Part shown: positions 63,349-64,000 of the stretch, piece after piece
Layout: each line of letters opens with the position of its first letter
Position numbering within the stretch: the stretch's first letter is position 1
Source: Prochlorococcus sp. AG-418-M08
GTDB taxonomy: Bacteria; Cyanobacteriota; Cyanobacteriia; PCC-6307; Cyanobiaceae
NCBI GenBank assembly: GCA_003213955.1
Contig: QCMG01000010.1
Span: 1 to 64,000, forward strand
Length of the DNA: 64,000 bases
Reading direction: 5' to 3'
Notes under the pieces: model-generated
What the model was told of the DNA's origin: nothing
The model's database searches: none
What the model saw: the letters and a program-made list of their open reading frames with translations, nothing else
Made by a program: the position numbers and the translations under genes

Positions 63349-64000
63349 AACATCAAATAATCAAAATAAGAGTCAGCCATTTTTTCTATAGAAAAATTAT
63401 TTATAGCAAATTTTTTTGCTTCTAAACTCTTTTTATAAATGTTTTTGGAATCTTTAGCCATTTCTAATACTTTTGATGCTAAGTCTTTATGATCACCTTT
63501 TTCAAAAAAATTTCCGTACTTTCCATTCCCTAAAATCTCAAGACATGCTCCAACATTTGAAGCCAATATTGGAATCCCTGCTACCATTGCTTCAGCAAGA
63601 GCTATACCAAAGCCCTCATCCTCTTTAGCAGAGAAAACAAAAATATCAAATTGAGATATTATTTTAGGAATATCTCTTCTTGCTCCCACAAAACTTATCT
63701 TTGATTCTAATGAAAGATCTTTTGAAAGTTTTTCTAATTCTTCTCTTTTTGATCCATCCCCAATAAGACTTAAAACCACTTTTAATCCATTCCTATTCAT
63801 TTCAGGTATTGATTTAATTAACGTTTCATGGTCTTTATGTTGCTCAAGTCTAGCTACCATACCTAGCTTTATAGTTTTATCAGGTTTAATCTCAATCTTA
63901 TTATTTGAATTATCAAATCTTTCTAAATCACAGCAGTTATAAACTCTACAAAGGGTCTTTTTTGGTAAATAAAAGTAATTTTTGCTAGCTTTCATAATAT
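63345..64000 (-). CDS. Family 4 glycosyltransferase, N-terminus outside window
   Basis: GMVARLEQHKDHETLIKSI, EGFGIALAEAMVAGIPILASNVGACLEIL; only the C-terminal half present, in-frame reading continues to the window edge. Confidence 0.88.
   Translation of the reverse strand, partial: IMKASKNYFYLPKKTLCRVYNCCDLERFDNSNNKIEIKPDKTIKLGMVARLEQHKDHETLIKSIPEMNRNGLKVVLSLIGDGSKREELEKLSKDLSLESKISFVGARRDIPKIISQFDIFVFSAKEDEGFGIALAEAMVAGIPILASNVGACLEILGNGKYGNFFEKGDHKDLASKVLEMAKDSKNIYKKSLEAKKFAINNFSIEKMADSYFDYLML

Overview
The window is a contiguous chromosomal segment from a high-light-type marine picocyanobacterium, most likely Prochlorococcus. The call rests on low GC, a Pcb light-harvesting protein, psbD/psbC, petM, ycf4, infA and very compact gene spacing. 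Positions 1-48.5 kb are mostly core genes: the pnt transhydrogenase, an NTRC-type thioredoxin reductase, ilvH, ycf4, psbD-psbC, cobQ, ferredoxin, futA-like iron binding protein plus a PiuC-like hydroxylase, a Som-type porin, glyQ, a pcb-isiB pair, sppA, aroH, rpmH-rnpA-yidC, a ycf46-like ATPase, serS, rseP-like, rpsN, pnp, cysQ and rsmI. At about 15.3-20.3 kb, next to tRNA-Ser(CGA), an accessory-looking block encodes a beta-barrel-like protein, a large multi-TM protein and a TPR-GT41 glycosyltransferase. From tRNA-Arg(TCT) at 48956 to the window end there is a surface-polysaccharide island: gmd, fcl, manC, uronate epimerase, then a convergent arm with WbpM/CapD-like, WecA-like, epimerase, GT2, WcaF-like, GT4 and Wzy-like genes. 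The strongest unusual signal is the porin leader at about 24009-24048. It carries GUGUGAGG, the perfect complement of the CCUCACAC core of the cyanobacterial sRNA Yfr1, over the ribosome-binding site, directly downstream of a three-element ATGGGT/ACCCAT/ATGGGT structure that looks like an attenuator. I found no CRISPR array, transposase, prophage or rRNA operon, and nothing I can defend as a wholly new multi-gene system.
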